Assembly (NCBI GenBank): GCA_004352715.1
Contig: SCFE01000113.1
Span: forward strand, 439,793-503,792
Direction: 5' to 3'
DNA from: Hofstenia miamia
Lineage: Eukaryota > Xenacoelomorpha > Acoela
Length of the DNA: 64,000 nt
Part shown: positions 23,317 through 35,189 of the stretch, one piece after another
Numbering within the stretch: position 1 is the first letter of the stretch
How the letters are laid out: each line of letters starts with the position of its first letter
Notes under the pieces: model-generated
Told to the model about the DNA's origin: nothing
Database searches by the model: none
The model's input: only the letters and a program-made list of their open reading frames with translations
Translations under genes and position numbers: made by a program

Positions 23317-23903
23317 TTATTATTATCATTATTATGATTGTTATTTTTAATATTATTGTGAAATATAACGTGATGTATAAATTAAAATCATGTAATAATA
23401 ACATAATATAATATATTCAGGAAAATCTTAATGCATATACATAATTGCTGCTAAATATATAAATATATAACTTATATTTGACAATCTTAGCATATATTTA
23501 ATACAGTTCTGTATAGTTTCTCAACTAATCAAATCTTAAATTTCAACAAAAAATGAATCAACATGAAAATGTGCTATGCATAAAAAGATAAAACATTGTA
23601 GTAGGATAGAACAAATAGCTATAATAAATTCCTCGAACATAATATTTATAAAGAAATTCTTCTTGGTTTTGAAAGCTAATTGAATTAAAACATACTTGCT
23701 AAAAGCCAATTAATCATTCAGTGAATATGGTAGATCATAAATATCTTTCAATTATAACATTAAACCCAAAAAGCCGTATTTATTGTAAATCATAGTGTGC
23801 GTATTAAAATATATAATCTAGTGTTCAAATGCAACTAGCAATATGATTGTTGAATTCATTTTGTGAACTATTTAATTTTCATTTTTTTGAAATTTACTAA
23901 TAC
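23317..23903. other. AT-rich stretch, no gene recognised
   Basis: It begins with the TTA repeats flanking the R4 element and holds nothing else identifiable. Confidence 0.5.
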
Positions 23904-24082
23904 CTTTTTGGTGATAACTGCTTAGCGCGACCCCAAAAGCGCAAAGCCCATGGTATTCGCCTTCCATAAAAGTCGATACTGCTATCGAGAGTAATCACAT
24001 TTAGCCATCCTGTCAATTGGAAATGTTGAAACAAACCGATCATTTCGTGTGTTAGAAGAAGAAATACGCAGCTAAGGAGCAT
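23904..24082 (-). CDS. Candidate first coding exon with signal peptide, product unknown
   Basis: An ATG at 24082 opens a frame of 59 codons plus two bases that ends at an AAAAAG/GTATTA donor (23903-23902). The first 16 residues (MLLSCVFLLLTHEMIG) look like a signal peptide or anchor. The rest is rich in aromatic and basic residues (G-R-R-I-P-W-A-L-R-F-W-G-R-A-K). GC is distinctly higher than in the flanks. No family is recognised. Downstream exons should lie left of the R4 insertion if the gene is intact; the R4 element would then be intronic. Confidence 0.4.
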
Positions 24083-24862
24083 AATGTCACAACAAAAAGT
24101 TTACCAGAAGTTGTGTTCTGCGCTTTATCAAACATTTGGCTGTATGCAAATAACGATTTATCAATAAATAAAATAGTATATTGTATAACATTTGATTCTT
24201 GCCCTGTTCTAAAAATATAACGGTAATAACTAATGGGTTAAACAGAGAAGTGCAGAATATATTATAGTTAACACAAAACAGCCTAAAAGCGTTACTTATC
24301 GACACAATTTGCCAAAATAAAAGAAATATTTTTCATTTCTAAATATCAGCAATTATTATTATACATGCTACAACTAAGGTGTGATTGTTAATTTCTCATT
24401 CATTATGAAAACCAGTACTCATACGATAACTACGACCTCCTACATGTAATTCTTAACGCTAACCTCATTCCCATTTCTAATGTCTCTCAAAAAATCACGA
24501 AGTTCGCATAAATACATAATTATCTTGACTGATTTTGTAGTAAAAATATTCATACGAAGATATTTGTTGCAGTTACCAAAAAAGATGATTGAATAAGTAT
24601 ATAAATAAAATAGACAGTAATATCTATAAGCCAATAAAAGGTTTTCTAGTCTTAGAAGATTATGATAATTAGTAGATTAGTCTTTGAATCTTTAGTTTGA
24701 AGGGTATTTCATTATTTGATGCTTTGTATGCTTATACAATCTTATCACTCTATTATTGGAATAGGTATACATTCCATTTTCCAGTTTCTATAAGAATTCT
24801 AATCAGAGTCAAATGCAAATTTGGGCAGCATATATAAAACGGATTATATATATATATATATA
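24083..24862. other. AT-rich stretch, no gene recognised
   Basis: It ends in a TA run at 24846-24862 that flanks the next transposon. Confidence 0.5.
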
Positions 24863-24865
24863 TTA

Positions 24866-26629
24866 AGGTGTCTCAAAAAAACTCGACCTTCTCTGATTTT
24901 TTTGTTACTTGAACCGAATTAGCATTTTGGTGAAAAAATCACTCTGTGAAAATATTTTTGAAATCTAGCATCTTTGACGCCTTAGAAGTGACGTCCTATT
25001 ATTGACAATTTAGTGAAGAATAAAAGTAGCAAAATGTGAATATCTCGGAAACTACTCAACTTAAAAACTTGATCGATAGCTCATTTGAAGCAGAATGTAC
25101 AATTTCCTATCTAAATTTAATACACTTTTGGGGGCCTAAATGGTTTTGTTTAAGAGTTATTTACAAATTAACTATTTTTTCACATTATTTCAATGCTTTT
25201 TCACATATTTTCATATAATTCATAAGAAGTAGTAGCTTGTTTATCACATGTAATGTAAATACTTTAACGTAGTTGTCTGAATAAGGACATAGGTGCCCCT
25301 TCATGAAAAAATTGATGAAATTTCAAAAATAAAAATATTTTTATCGTAAACTATTCAACACGCATCTAATAATGTATATAGACTGTATCAATAGCATCAA
25401 AACTCATGGAGCAATAGCTCCAATCCAAAAACACTAAATTCATACCCCATTTTTTTTGCTGAATTAAATCAAGGAAAGTTGGAAAATCACGTGGTATTTC
25501 TCAGAAATAAATGTGGTGTTTTCCCCTTTTAGTGATCACACATCATTGCTTAAAAAAGTTTTAATGTGGAGGAAGTTGAATGACCACAATGTAAAGCAAA
25601 ACCTAGGAATGGAAGGCAAGAGGCTTATCAGAATGCCAAAAATCAATCAAACAACCCACATTCAAGATTTGATAGGCCGTGATTGCTTTGCACTAGTAGA
25701 TTTAGTCCAAAATGCATCAAGCTTTCTTAAGCACCAACCTAAAGAATGACCTAAATATCCAGATTACGTAACAGCAACAAAGTTAATTGAAAAGTTGCCC
25801 TGTGCTAATGATGCTGCTGAAATTGTTTTGTCAATAGTGACAGATATACACTTATCACCATCAGCTGAAAAACTGAAAAGCTACCAGGAACTACTGGCTA
25901 CTATCAACCATGCATACAATCAAATGGTGAAAAGCATGCCGAAAAAGTAGCTTGAAACGTCAAACAAAATGGTATCAGTACCAGAAAAACTATTCTGTGA
26001 AACTTTAGCTATTGATTGTTTTGCTATGAAAACTGACTGTGAACTATCTTGCAAACAATCTCAAATTTTATGGTGGTTTTGAGCGCAATTCAGATTTCTT
26101 AAAGTTTTTCAACCAATTTTATATGTTTGCCTACCTATCTTATTTTTGAAATGCATCAAATTATTTCGGATTTCTGATTTGGATATGTTCATGAAGTAGG
26201 ACCTAAGACTTTGTTCAGACAACTATGTTAAAGTATTTACAGCACATGTGATAAATAAGCTGCTACCTCTGTTGAATTATATGAAAATGTGTGAAAAAGC
26301 AATGAAATAATGTGAAAAAATAGTTCATTTGTAAATAACTCCTAAACAATACCATTAAGGCCCCTAAAATGTATTAAAGTTAGCTAGGACAATTTACTTT
26401 CTGCTTCAAATGAGCTATCAACCAAGTTTCTATGTTGAGTAGTTTTCGAGGTATGAAAATTTTTGCTACTTTTATCGTTCACTAAAAATTTCAATAATAT
26501 GACGTCACTTCTAAGGTTTTAAATGATGTTAGATTTCAAAGCTATTTTCACAAAATGATTTTTTCACCAAAATGCAAATTTGGACCAAGTTACAGAACAA
26601 TCAAAAAAGGTCGAGTTTTTTGGGGCACC

Positions 26630-26630
<1 letters not shown>
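24866..26630. mobile_element. DNA transposon with about 435-bp terminal inverted repeats, 1,765 bp
   Basis: The left end (AGGTGTCTCAAAAAAACTCG) and the complement of the right end (GGGTGCCCCAAAAAACTCG) start long arms that can be followed inward to about 25300 and from about 26195. They are roughly 85 percent alike by eye. Both outer flanks are TTA/TAA inside TA microsatellite. The interior of about 0.9 kb holds one broken open frame. Arm length exceeds that of ordinary Tc1 or Harbinger elements; the superfamily is not settled. Confidence 0.8.
25513..25950 (+). pseudogene. Broken ORF inside the long-TIR transposon, uncharacterised transposon protein
   Basis: The frame reads 78 residues to 25749, where a TGA stands at a position that looks like a former Trp (K-E-stop-P-K-Y-P-D-Y), then continues to about 25950. 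Landmarks are I-G-R-D-C-F-A-L-V-D-L, F-L-K-H-Q-P, K-L-P-C-A-N-D-A-A-E and a following helical region. This order (hydrophobic block, FL-x-x-x-P-x-x-W, L-x-x-x-ND-x-AE, helix) resembles the C-terminal part of uncharacterised transposon-like proteins common in invertebrate genomes, by memory of pattern only. No DDE residues are assignable. Confidence 0.45.

Positions 26631-26631
<1 letters not shown>

Positions 26632-26661
<30 letters not shown>
26632..26661. repeat. (TA)n microsatellite
   Basis: It directly flanks the right end of the long-TIR transposon. Confidence 0.9.
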
Positions 26662-26664
<3 letters not shown>

Positions 26665-26742
26665 ACATATTTTAAGTGTATGCATATTTAACGCCATTTA
26701 ATGTAGTAAGTAAGTATAAAATTATATTCCCGATTATTTGTA

Positions 26743-26772
26743 CTGAAGATGATTGAGAAATCGAAACCGGTT
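26743..26772 (+). ncRNA. Hammerhead-ribozyme-like core (Penelope-type), tentative
   Basis: CTGAAGA is followed by a possible GATT-GAGA-AATC hairpin and then GAAACCGGTT. The CUGANGA and GAAA boxes and a minimal ACC/GGT stem III match the compact hammerhead motif found in Penelope-like retroelements. The base before the stem II pairing is a mismatch, and stem I pairing is weak, so it is probably a degenerate relic if it is one at all. No Penelope reverse transcriptase was found nearby. Confidence 0.3.
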
Positions 26773-27027
26773 CCTAACATTAAATTGAGACCATAAGTTT
26801 CTACATATATTCATTCGAAATTGCTCACTATTGATGAAAAGACTAATTTCGTAGCACTATGTAATCTACATTTACCGATGCACAAAAGTCATCTCAAAAT
26901 CGAATTCTTTGAAAAATGCATTGAAAAGAAGCGCATTGCAAAGTTTCCATCAATTTCTATTCCAAATCAACTACACTAATAAGAACGAGCTATTGAACAA
27001 TCAACTAAGTTATAACATAACTTATTA

Positions 27028-27029
<2 letters not shown>

Positions 27030-27077
<48 letters not shown>
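27030..27077. repeat. (TA)n microsatellite
   Basis: About 46 bp of nearly pure AT/TA. Confidence 0.95.
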
Positions 27078-27083
<6 letters not shown>

Positions 27084-27479
27084 CATGAATATGTATGCAG
27101 TATTGTACTAAGGTTTTTGCATAAATATATTTATTAATAAGAATATTTATGCTATGCTGGGGATCTAGTTTTTGGGTGAAGTTAGGAACATCACGCAGTA
27201 CAAAAAAATTAATAACTCGTCGAGGCAGTGATTCAAAGAATTATTTAATTGCAGGGGTTATTATTATGTACCATTCTTTCTTTGTCATGCTACAGAGTTC
27301 GTCTAATGAAGTTGAGTTTCTAAGATTTACACTATCTTTTTACATCTCCCATTAGCTCTCAATTTTTGAAGAAATCATAGCTCTGAGAAAGGTAGTTTTT
27401 AGACATCAAAAGTTTTAAAAGTCTAAGTGTGATAAATGTTGAATATAATCTTTTAGATAAACTTTACTTAGGCATCATT

Positions 27480-28165
27480 GACGATATGACATCGCATCAA
27501 GTTGAAAATAATTGTAGTCATGCATTTCAAGAACCATATGACTTCGTCATGTGGAACATGTGGAATACCATTCTATTTGACAGTAGTCATTTTAGGTCAA
27601 AACCAGATATCATAATGTTCCTTGGATACAAATGCACCCTAAGCCATAACTTTCAGTGCACTGTTGATAATAGAATGGTGTGTTGTGGTGTAAGGCGGTT
27701 ACCAGTGTGAACCCATGTGCTTTGCTGTTTGATTGTGGTTTCATCAGTGGACACTACTGAAGGCCAGTAATCCACAGTCCAATGTTGATAAGTTTTTGCA
27801 AACCCAACCCAAATCTTGTCATGAATATTTTGGTTGATAAAAATGTTTTATTGCCTTGTATGATTGACAGCCTCCTTCAGTGAAACTTTGATTAATAGTG
27901 TGTGTATTAGTCAAATTAGCAAACCCACAGGAAAATCAGATTTCATGTTGCTGCAAAAGGATAAATCTTGCTTGTTTTGAAAGGGAATTTTTTTTGGGTT
28001 GTGAAACTTGGTCTTTACAGTGCGTTTTCGATAGGTAAAAAGGACCTGCAGTTTGATGAAGCTGACGGGTGCTGGCTACTGCTGCTTGGCTGGTTTTGAA
28101 TGGAAGGGAATTTGCACGATTTGACATAATGTGCAATGTAGAGCCACATTTTTCGCCAGTCATAT
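27480..28165 (-). pseudogene. Tc1/mariner-like transposase relic
   Basis: Read on the minus strand with frameshifts: F-A-K-T-Y-Q-H-W-T-V-D-Y-W near 27815-27775, then S-V-V-S-T-D-E-T-T-I (first catalytic Asp in its usual context), W-V-H-T-G-N-R, and L-K-V-M-A-stop-G-A-F-V-S-K near 27650, corresponding to the K-V-M-V-W-G motif with the Trp codon now TAG. Upstream (28160-27936) an open frame of 75 codons may be the remains of the N-terminal region. The terminal inverted repeats were not located. Clearly non-functional. Confidence 0.6.
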
Positions 28166-28474
28166 CTAAATAATAGATATTTAACAGATTCTACATTCTT
28201 AATGCTTGTCCATAAACAATACCATTTAGACCCACATATATGCACGTACATACGCGTATACGAACATTTTAGAATCCGTTTATGTGGTCAGTGAACTATG
28301 GTTGCGCCTATATATATATATATATATTATATGCATCATGGTTGCAAATGGGTCTACCGATCGCAGATTACGGGGGTCAATTAGTGGTTCTCAACTATTC
28401 ACTGACTTCTTAATAAACTATAAATATATGCATATGCACCACAAAATATTTAGTGCCACTTACATATACATATA

Positions 28475-28516
<42 letters not shown>

Positions 28517-29329
28517 CAAAATTTTCCGATTTTTGTAGATGAATCTGAATTAGCTACAGCTATTAATTCAATGTCCTGAAAAAATTTTGTTTATATTTTC
28601 AAAATCGAAAGGAAATGATATCGTCCCTTGTTTGATGTCACTTAACCCCATTGTCTGGCACACATGCTACATGTGATACCAATTTATTTAGATCATTTAT
28701 TTAAATTATCCGAGAAAGCAACTACAGATCATTGCCTGAAAATGGCAAATATTGTTTCATTTAAATGTAATGCGCAACTTGCCAATATAATAAGTCTTTG
28801 TTATTTTCACAATAATGAAAAAGAAGCTTGTTTTGGTATTTATGTGCATTGCAAAATAGTAATTACCACACTAAAATTTAAGCTACAAATATATTATATA
28901 TTTTATGTTTAATTTAATATATTTTGTGATATATAGCAGATATGCTAATTTAATACTTTATAAATGTCCAAATTCGAATTAGGGTGTTTTTTAATGCATC
29001 ATAATCCAAAATAAACAAAAAATTTAATTGATGGCTATATGCTGTTTTGAGCGCTTGAATGAACGTGATAGTACTTATATTCTCAATTTATTCTCTGCTA
29101 ATGGCAAATTAAAGTCTTCCACATGAAAGCGTTTCCCAACTTTTTGAAATTGTTTAGGATAGTGTAGCTTTATAATACCTACCTCAATTCCAAATATAAC
29201 TAAGTTCGAGTGAATACTGTGAAAATAATGGCAAAAATAAGATTTTTTAAAATAATCGCTATTCCCAATAAATGCATTAGAAATTTCTAATGGATTACCA
29301 CTCAATGCAATATTTTTGCAATTCCCATA

Positions 29330-29362
<33 letters not shown>

Positions 29363-31179
29363 CCATTTTCTTTTTCCTCAATGCTCAAAAGTTTGAATCG
29401 ATTCATTTTCTTCGACTTACCTTGCTATGAATAAACCTACTAAGTGCATCCAAATTTACAGGATAATCAGCTTATCAAGAAGAAAATCAATACATATATT
29501 GAAAGCAATTATTAGATATGATTATCATATAATTTAACAGATTAGATCAGTGCAGTTATGACAGATGTTCATCGCCTTCCCATCAGGAGAATAGTGACAA
29601 TGAGAACAACGCTTATTTTAGCTATAATTAATAAGCACATTTGCACTTAGATATGCATGATCAGGATGAATTTGACCCATCTGAAACTTTTATGATATGT
29701 AGAATATTCCCAGCCATTGATCAAAACACGGAAACCTATATTTACAGAATGCATTAAATTGCTATGATGTTTAGGATGTCCTACCTTAGGAAATGATAGT
29801 TGCCACAAAAGCACTACTACAGTTCGCAGGGACAAATTTACCCTGGTTATGCATTTAGATAAACTAAGAAGGTTTTCGAAGCTATAAGCTTTTACTGGAA
29901 AAAAATTAAATATGAACAGCAACAATCTTGTAAAAAATAATCGTAACGCTCAAATATATATGTATTTTGTAATTCAATACTTATAGACTATAAACTTTTG
30001 TGACATCCATGTATTTGAAAATGAAGAAGCATTTGAATCATCTTCGTGATTCTTACATTATTGAGTTTCGAATTATTTTTGGATAGAATTCCAAGTTTAA
30101 ATTTTACCTTCATAAAATGATGTTTATCAAAAGATTCTATTAAAAAATTTAAGAAGAGTCGGTAATAGCATCCTATTGTCAAAAACATGTTATTGAGGAG
30201 AACTTACAATCTTAGTGCTACTTTTAAGAATTTTTGAAAAAGTTCAAGATTCCCATTTGTCATAAAAAACGCTTGTTGTTTTTTTAAGAAGAAGTCACAA
30301 ACACATACTTAAAGGTTTTGCTAAATGCATTTCAAAATCGTTTAAATTTTAAATTTGAAAATATTTTTCAAATTAAAAATAGCAAACAATATATATTTTA
30401 AGAAACTAATACAATTATGAAAAGTTCAAATTTCTACCATTATATTTCCTAATTGATTTCAAAATTATATCAATTTTTTAAGGATATCAAAGTTTCTTAG
30501 TACAATGTTTCCATGTTTCTGCAGTTACAGGTTCAGGACTGTGTAAAAACTCTTAAAACGATGTAAACAAAAAACCCATTGTCAAAATAGGCTTTATACC
30601 ATTGTTATCGCTACAGGGGTGGGTTACAAATCGAAAATTAACATTCTCAATTTGCGAAAATATACACACTGAATATACAGTAAAATATGCTTAATCCAGA
30701 TTTGAAATTGAAATTCGAACTATGGAAACGGAGACTAGGATCGAAATTTCATTATAGTTTTGCTTTTATTTGATGACATTGTTTTCAAACTCTTATTTTA
30801 TTGACATATCATGTAATTCAAATAGCAGTCAATTTCTTTGTGAAAACATAACCGTAAGGATACCAAAGTGGAAATTTAATGAAAAACATGAAGAAAAATG
30901 CCATTTTCAGTATAATTAGGAAGGAAATTGCATTAAATAGAAAAATCTTTAAAGATATTAACGTTTGGTCAACAAATACGAAATCCGTAAAATAATTGAA
31001 GATATTGAACATAATTTAAAAATAGTTGAGATTGTATTGATTTTCTATTTAATTTCTCAACTTTATGGAAAATTAACATGTCTGCATCATATCACAAATT
31101 CATTTCAAGAAAGAGACATCTGAAAACAGAATCATGGAAACAATGAAACAATTTATTTAAATAATCAGAATACATTTGA
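28166..31179. other. AT-rich stretch with TA runs, no gene recognised
   Basis: TA runs lie at 28310-28327, 28479-28512 and 29327-29362. A short minus-strand frame at 29075-29305 includes a very good acceptor (pyrimidine tract ending TTTTCACAG) and a GAG/GTAGGT donor about 34 bp apart, a possible micro-exon, but nothing links it to a gene. Confidence 0.45.
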
Positions 31180-31341
31180 CTAATCTATTAGTTTAACAAG
31201 ATCGCAGATGTCCATCAGGGAACAGTTTTGAGAACTTTCAGCCCGAAAGAACATCAGTGGGCGGCTTCTTTGGTCTCAATAGTGTTTCCGCGTAGGATTG
31301 CCTCAGAATAATCATGTCATTAAGGGAATGCTCCATATTTG

Positions 31342-33611
31342 CTATGATAGAATAAAGATTTTCATCCGCTTTTTTACAAGTGAATTAATGCTTTTGAAAG
31401 AGTCTATAATGCCTGAATTGACGAACTTTTCCTGGATATAGTCAATCTTGTAGATAAAACAAGATCCACCCCAAACAGTTATCCCGTATCTAAGCTGGGT
31501 CAAAAACAGACCGTATAAAAGTTTGGAAGCGTCCTTTCGCGAAATTGATAAACTGTGTAACTTTTTTATAAGATGGAAAGTCCTGATGAGTTTCTTAGTA
31601 TGACTGATAACGTGGTCATTGAAATTTAATCTTCTATCAATTACAACTCCAAGAAGGGTAATATTTTTAACGCTCGGAATGTTAGCAATGCTTGAGAGAG
31701 ACATTTCTTCTTTCAATCCACGTAGCAGTGTGGTCAGCTCCTGAGATTTAGATTTATTGAGAATGAAATTGTTGTTTTGGCACCAACAAATAATATGATC
31801 AATGGCTTCTTTTGCTCCGTTTGCCTCTTATTTGTCAGCTCTTCGGTAGAATCCTGGAATGGAGCAAGTAATGTCATCCGCGTATTTCACAAGGGTGCCT
31901 ATTGAAGATGATATTTGCACATCGTCGTAAACAATGTTGAAACGAATTGGTCCGAGAATCGTTCCTTGAGGTTCGTTGGTAGCAGTGATGAACATTCATT
32001 GTTAGCCTATCTGTAAGGAAGCTTCTAATAAAGTGAACAATATTTCTGTCAATAGAAGAAAATTCCGAAATTCTTCGAATAATAAGAGCATGAGGCCTTA
32101 CTCAGATCGAGGGCAAACAGGCGGACATAATCGAAACCATTCTTTTGCGACATCTTGCAGAACTGAAGAATTCTGTGAAGCGCTTGGTCTGTGGATGAAA
32201 ATTTTCGAAACCCAAACTGATTCTTCTTTAAACACTTGTTATACGAATCCGATAGAAACATGTCATAAACCAGACGTTCAAAGTGGCGGGATAAGATTGG
32301 AGTTATTGCGATTGGTCTTAACTGATCTAGTGTTTCAACTGTTGGCTTTTTTGGAATAAGGCACACTTTGGAGGTTTTGAACGAAGTGGGAAAAACCCCT
32401 GTTTTAAGGCAGAGGTTATAAACATGGAGAATTGGTTCAGCAAGGTTATGCGCATTCTGCTTGAATACCCAATAAGGAACCCCATCATACCCGCATGATG
32501 TTCGTATAATTTTCCTGAGAGAATAATAAATCTGGTGTAGAGTAAATTTCGGAGGGTCATTGGATAAAGGCAATGACACTTCTGGTTCCAATGAAATGGT
32601 TCTGCCCGAAAGAGAGTTCATATACTTCCACAAGCCACGAGAAGATTTGTGGTTGTTCTTGGCCACAATATTGAACATAATGCTATGCTGGATTTCCTCG
32701 GAAATCTTCTTTTCCCCTCTGGTCTGGATTCTTCTTCTGCAGTTAGCTTTTCGTTCGAAAAGTGAATTTATTCTCGGAGTCACATAGAATGGATCCTTCT
32801 TTGACATCTTCACTTTTCGTAGAGGAAAATGAGCTTCATAGTGATAGTGAACTATACTTATTAAGTGTTGTGGTGCTTCGTTCGGATCCTCAATTTCACT
32901 CACTGGCGAAAAATCAAATCGGTCCAGGGCTAAATTGAAATGTCTGATGTTTGACGGTGCAAGGTCTCTAAAATACCCATAGTTATTTTCTCGACAAATT
33001 GAAATGTTTGGCTTGACTATTATTCCGAGGTGTTCCGATTTCACTGATGAAGAAAATGTTTCTGCACTGTGGTAGCGACCAAGGGAATTGGTTAGCACAA
33101 AATCGAGTTGCGAATGTCCATGGGTGATACCAGTGAAAACACTTTGCAGAGGGAGGATTTCTTCTAGCTCATCAACATTGAAGTCATTAAAGTCGCCGCA
33201 TATAGTAATGACCGCCGATGGATAGACGTCAGTGATCCAGCCAAACGCTTCTTCAATATGTTGCTGGAGACTATTTTTCTTTCCAAGACCAGGGAGGTGT
33301 TACACTATACCTTACACTAACTGCGTTTCTTCTTTGCGGTGGGTTAACCAAAGAACTTCGAAACATTCATTTTTTGGTGGATTCAATCTGATGAAGTCGA
33401 GATTCTCACTGTAATAAGCGCATAAACCACCACCGATTTTCTTTTCTGAGTTTCGAATAGATCGAACATGGTGCATTATTTTGAACCTAGTGATGTGGAC
33501 AAAAGAGTCGTCTATTTCTTCATTTAGCCACGTTTCCAATATACAACAAAGGTCAATGTTGTTTACATTAAGGTCGGCTGCCAGGAAGTAACATACGTTT
33601 TCTTTTTTCAT
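31342..33611 (-). pseudogene. LINE ORF2: endonuclease and reverse transcriptase (frameshifted)
   Basis: Endonuclease block 33611-33000: L-E-T-W-L, K-K-I-G-G-G-L-C-A-Y-Y, then after a frameshift C-G-D-F-N-D-F, Q-L-D-F-V-L-T-N and S-E-H at the usual SDH position. RT block: L-R-P-I-A-I-T-P-I-L-S near 32310, N-Q-F-G-F-R-K, L-D-L-S-K-A with the first catalytic Asp. After a second frameshift near 32050 the frame reads P-Q-G-T-I-L-G-P and the intact catalytic K-Y-A-D-D-I near 31880. An internal stop follows, then L-L-G-V-V-I-D-R-R-L-N-F near 31630 and the C-terminal Q-L-R-Y-G-I-T-V-W-G block. All RT catalytic residues survive, but three frames are needed. Confidence 0.82.
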
Positions 33612-33639
33612 CGACCTTACATTCAGGGATAAAATTTGT

Positions 33640-34565
33640 AAAGCGGCTAGTCACACAGACTCAGCTGTTTCCCACTTGTCGCTTCTTCTTACTTCTAACT
33701 GGAAATTTCTGATTCTTAATTGTCTCCTATCAACGCCGTCTCCAATGTACTTCTTTCTGAGAGCAATAGCCTTCTGCTCTTTCTCTACTTCGAGACTTGA
33801 TAGATCATTACTGATATATACCTTTTCTTTATATTCTTTCAATTTGGCAACGGATAGGAGAATTTTTCTTTTCGACCATATGCTGCCACAGTAACAATCA
33901 TTGTACGAGACTTGTCATTGCTGAATCTTCCAATTCTTCGAACATCATTGACTTTCGCATTTACCTCAAGATACTTTAAAAGTGTCTCCACCTGCTATTT
34001 GTCTTCAAACAAGTGCGAATTTGGATTTTAAGCAGTGGGCTCAGGTAGGCCGCGGATCCTGACAGCATTGTCAATTGCTGCCCTGAAAGGTTTCACTGAT
34101 TTTGGAGCATGACTCGGCTCGTTCGTGGAATGAGTTTTTGGAGAGGATATATCTTTCATAGCGGTTCCAATGCTCTCTGAAACTGTAGAAAGGATTTAAT
34201 TTTTCAATTACTGGCAATCAATTCGTTTAGCCAAATTCCTTCCTAAAACCTCGATATTTAATTCTTCTTTTACTTCTTCAATGATGTTTTACACAGCTCT
34301 TTAACATGAGATTCATTGGGTTTAATTGGAGGAGAATTAGCTGCCAAGTCTGCCAAAATGATATCTTTTTGTCCATTGCCAACAAAATTATTACAAACAA
34401 TAATAACATTATCTTTAATCTTAAATAACATCTTGAGTACATCAGCTTCAAAGCAAGTACATTGGGGAGACCAATGCATTGAAACAGTATACATAGCACA
34501 CACGAAAAACTTGTCATCTTTTTTTATACATTGATTGCATGTGTCGCAGTTCTTTTAAGAATTAA
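33640..34565 (-). pseudogene. LINE ORF1 with PHD-like zinc finger and RRM-like region
   Basis: Near 34550-34440 the frame reads C-D-T-C, K-K-D-D-K-F-F-V-C, then H-W-S-P-Q-C, a C-x2-C ... C ... H-x4-C PHD-like finger with one expected Cys replaced by Tyr. Further on come R-I-R-G-L-P-E near 34050 and K-V-N-D-V-R-R-I-G-R-F near 33930, typical of the RRM-like part of CR1/L2 ORF1. Last is V-Y-I-S-N-D-L-S-S-L-E-x-E-K-E-Q-K-A-I-A-L-R near 33820. In the family this protein binds the element RNA. Broken by stops and shifts. Confidence 0.65.
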
Positions 34566-34570
34566 ACATG

Positions 34571-35189
34571 TTGTCGGAGCGATTGACAAACACAACCGAT
34601 CAAAATGAAAACTAATGAAATATTCCTATAGCATAAGAAAAGAAATCAATTCAAATTTGGAAAATATACTTCTTTTTTTAACAAGTTATCATTAAGTACC
34701 AATTCACATTTTCATATTTTTAAAATTTTTTTCAAAACCAAGTAATTTATGAAAACACGCATTTTGGGAAAAGTTATGTGCAACTCACACTACAATATTA
34801 TGACATAGGCTGATTCTGAAATTCGAATTTGACTTTTGGTACTATCAAATATATTTTGTATTGCATATGCAGCAGTTCCAAAAAATCTGTTTCTTCGTAT
34901 AGATATAGCACAGAACAGAGCATATCCGATTTGGCATAGTAAACAATTGCACACCCATTTGCCAATCCGATAATGAGAAAAAGACACAAAACTTTTAAAA
35001 TAGATCACCAAGCTATTCCCTTACCAGGTTGCGTGACAAACATCCCCTACAATAAAGCGTGCTAGTAATCAAAACTTGCGAATTTTTTAAAAAAAAATTA
35101 GATACTCAATTGTGGATCTAAAAATATGTTTTTGTTATATTCTCAAAGTTATTTTTAGAATGAATAATAAATTGTTATTATCATTGTTA
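34571..35189. other. Stretch without a supportable gene
   Basis: Two overlapping minus-strand frames at 34790-35011 are hydrophobic and end close together, but neither has a recognisable domain or a convincing acceptor. Confidence 0.4.

Larger units (their letters stand above)
31180..34570 (-). mobile_element. CR1/L2-like LINE, nearly full length, frameshifted
   Basis: On the minus strand the order is ORF1 (PHD-like finger, RRM-like region), apurinic-type endonuclease, reverse transcriptase, C-terminal domain, within about 3.4 kb. The landmarks are given under the component entries. Few stops and frameshifts separate large open blocks, so this is the best-preserved LINE of the window. The 3' end is placed near 31180 where coding similarity fades; neither end is exact. 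Confidence 0.8.

Noticed and set aside
27429-27710. 93-codon plus-strand open frame
   Set aside because: It lies antisense to a recognisable Tc1/mariner transposase relic and is a shadow of it.
29075-29305. Possible leucine-rich-repeat peptide
   Set aside because: Only one LSGNPLEI-like unit is present and no repeat follows; insufficient for a call.
34790-35011. Hydrophobic minus-strand frames, considered as a MARVEL- or tetraspanin-like exon
   Set aside because: Two frames compete, there is no convincing acceptor, and similarity is only to general hydrophobic pattern.
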